Part shown: positions 62,340 to 64,000 of the stretch, piece by piece
Layout: the number at the start of each line of letters is the position of its first letter
How positions within the stretch are numbered: position 1 is the first letter of the stretch
Assembly (NCBI RefSeq): GCF_030551875.1
Contig: NZ_JAUOZU010000007.1
Coordinates: forward strand, 124,001-188,000
Direction of reading: 5' to 3'
Source of the DNA: Fluviirhizobium alvei
GTDB taxonomy: Bacteria; Pseudomonadota; Alphaproteobacteria; Rhizobiales; Rhizobiaceae
DNA length: 64,000 bases
Translations under genes and position numbers: made by a program
The notes under the pieces: generated by a model
Seen by the model: the letters and a program-made list of their open reading frames with translations, nothing else
The model's database searches: none
Told to the model about the DNA's origin: nothing

Positions 62340-62476
62340 GTTTCTGCCTTCCGACCAATTGCCGGCGATTGATTGCACAATCCGGCGGCGCGGAGACCGA
62401 AGCCTCGATCACGATCGACCGGATCCACGCTCTTATCTGCTAAAGGAAGGAAATTCCAGCCCCACGGCGGTTTGCG

Positions 62477-64000
62477 CTAACCATGCTCTCCGAAGAGCAG
62501 GCCGTTGTGACGATCCTCGAGCCAGATGCGGATCTTTTCTTCCAGCCGCTCGGGGCTCAAGGGTTTGACGATCATGTCGTCCATGCCGGCTTCCAGACAC
62601 ATATCGCGATCTCCGTTGCATATGGCCGCCGAGACGCCAATGATCGGTACGCGGTCGCCGCTGCCCTGTTCCAGGCCGCGGATCTGCCGGGAGGCTTCCA
62701 GACCATCCATTTCAGGCATCAGCATATCCATGAAGATGATCAGGGGCCGGCCGTGCTTCCAGGCCTCGATCGCCTCAATGCCTGTTGAGGCGATGTGATA
62801 TCGGATGCCGATCCCGTCGAGGATCTGGGCGAAAACGATCTTGTTGATTTCGTTGTCCTCGGCAACAAGCACGTCGAAGGCCCCCTCGACAGAGGCTGGT
62901 GGCGGTTCGACATCGGCAATCGCGATCGAAGGCGAAGCTACTGCAGGCGCAGTCGTTGCAGGATTCGGTTCTTTGGTCGCGAATGTCCGTGCGACAGGCA
63001 AACCGGTCCGGTTGGTCCAGATGTTTTGACGCCGGCGGCTGCGAATGACATCGATCAGCGTTTCCCGGAGCACGGCGCTACGCACGGGTTTTGCGATATG
63101 CGCATCGATATCATGGACGGCAATGTAACCGTCCGGGGAGGAGGTTTCGCGCGATGAGAGAAGGATGATCGCAGTGCTATCGTTGGAACGATCCTGACGG
63201 ATCTGGCGGACAATTTCGGGACCGAAACCACCCGTCGCATCGATATCCAGGACGATGGCATCGACCGGAACCTGGTCGGCCTTTGCTGACGCCAATGTCG
63301 AAAGGCAAACAGAGGCATCCATTGCCGCAGCACAATCGAAACCCCAGCTCTGGATTTCGGACTGGAGATAGGTCCGGCTTACCGGGTTCTTTGCGAGCAG
63401 AAGAACGGACGACGATTCCACGATGGCTGGCAAATCAGCGACCCTGGGACGATCGGCGGTCACCGGAGCGGACAGGGTCAGCGTAAAAACGGAGCCTTGC
63501 CCCTCCTGGCTTCTGGCGGTCACGTTGCCACCCAGAAGATTGGCGAGACGCTGCGAGATCGCCAGTCCGAGACCGGCCCCTTCCTTGTGGCCAGCCGCAC
63601 CGCTCCGCGAGAACTTTTCGAAAATGCGCTCGATCTTCTCTGCTGGGATACCGATACCGGTGTCCTCGACATCGATTTCGAGCATCGCCTCGTTGTCGCC
63701 ACTGCTCCTGCTGCGCATGGTGGCGACGACATGGCCTCTTTCGGTATATTTGACGGCATTGCCGATCAGGTTCGAGAGGATCTGCCGAAAGCGCCCCGCA
63801 TCGCCGAGGATGACGGCCGGCAATTCGCCCTCGTGGCGCATGATCAATTCGATGCCCTTTTCGCTGGCTGCGGCGGCATGCAGGACTGCAACATCCTCAA
63901 GGGCAGCAAATGGGTCGAACGGAGCCGAACGGATCTGGACCTGCCCGGAATCGATACGCGAAAAATCGAGAATATCCTTGATGATCGTCAGAAGCGCATT
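62477..64000 (-). CDS. Hybrid sensor histidine kinase, 5'-truncated by window edge
   Basis: 507 residues are visible and the gene continues beyond 64000. The visible N-terminal part is the end of the phosphoacceptor domain (NALLTIIKDILDFSRIDSG), then HATPase (NLIGNAVKYTE, DTGIGIP, GAGLGLAISQRL), a receiver-like domain lacking the acidic pair (LLLAKNPVSRTYLQ; Asp in IVLDIDATGG), a linker, and a full receiver domain (VLVAEDNEIN, FMDMLMPEMDG). It phosphorylates itself and passes phosphate to the terminal receiver. The sensory input is outside the window. Confidence 0.92.
   Translation of the reverse strand, partial: NALLTIIKDILDFSRIDSGQVQIRSAPFDPFAALEDVAVLHAAAASEKGIELIMRHEGELPAVILGDAGRFRQILSNLIGNAVKYTERGHVVATMRSRSSGDNEAMLEIDVEDTGIGIPAEKIERIFEKFSRSGAAGHKEGAGLGLAISQRLANLLGGNVTARSQEGQGSVFTLTLSAPVTADRPRVADLPAIVESSSVLLLAKNPVSRTYLQSEIQSWGFDCAAAMDASVCLSTLASAKADQVPVDAIVLDIDATGGFGPEIVRQIRQDRSNDSTAIILLSSRETSSPDGYIAVHDIDAHIAKPVRSAVLRETLIDVIRSRRRQNIWTNRTGLPVARTFATKEPNPATTAPAVASPSIAIADVEPPPASVEGAFDVLVAEDNEINKIVFAQILDGIGIRYHIASTGIEAIEAWKHGRPLIIFMDMLMPEMDGLEASRQIRGLEQGSGDRVPIIGVSAAICNGDRDMCLEAGMDDMIVKPLSPERLEEKIRIWLEDRHNGLLFGEHG

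Overview
The window reads as chromosomal DNA of a Rhizobiaceae member (Rhizobium/Agrobacterium/Sinorhizobium group). Pointers are a fused anthranilate synthase trpE(G) behind a 14-codon leader with three Trp codons, a choXWV choline transporter with the ChoX aromatic box, a NolR-like repressor, a BacA/SbmA peptide transporter, an AglA-type alpha-glucosidase and uniformly GC-rich rhizobial codon use. Species cannot be fixed from the sequence.

Layout. 1-1943: start of a ClpP-family protease, a probable cobalamin riboswitch driving a HupE/UreJ metal permease, and a CDF exporter. 1944-4776: an AT-rich accessory patch with a small RTX protein, a broken higA remnant, a DUF2199 protein, a small secreted cysteine protein and a duplicated trpE 3' end. 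4777-12701: trpL-trpE(G) with attenuator, a chemoreceptor, an M10-type RTX metalloprotease and fhs. 12868-21505: bestrophin-like channel, UPF0114 protein, Lrp, LuxR and NolR-like regulators, HugZ-like haem protein, choXWV, tdk and a cytochrome c. 21675-29917: a co-directional cluster of uncharacterised genes (coiled-coil protein, SPFH protein, unknown, AAA+ ATPase, unknown, DUF2333 membrane protein) holding a RelBE-like toxin-antitoxin pair. 29966-35112: two tandem single-PAS proteins, an omega-amino-acid aminotransferase and a NIT-domain chemoreceptor. 35214-49287: purine catabolism (ade, guaD, puuD, xdhCBA) interleaved with a copper pair and two sulfotransferases. 49513-64000: LLM flavoprotein, map, stress-type protein, bacA, polysaccharide deacetylase, aglA, a GT4 glycosyltransferase, a cystathionine-lyase-type enzyme, der, a YfgM-like TPR protein, nnrU and a truncated hybrid kinase.

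The purine genes form a near-complete route: adenine deaminase gives hypoxanthine, guanine deaminase gives xanthine, XdhAB (matured by XdhC) oxidises both to urate, and membrane-bound PuuD oxidises urate. A repeated mobile element, recognised by ends TACCAAGCG and 3-bp TNA target duplications, occurs at 10975, 29934, 40348 (one end only) and 57935-58201 and looks like a MITE family. The strongest candidate for an undescribed system is the 21675-29917 cluster. No CRISPR array, rRNA, tRNA or intact transposase was seen.
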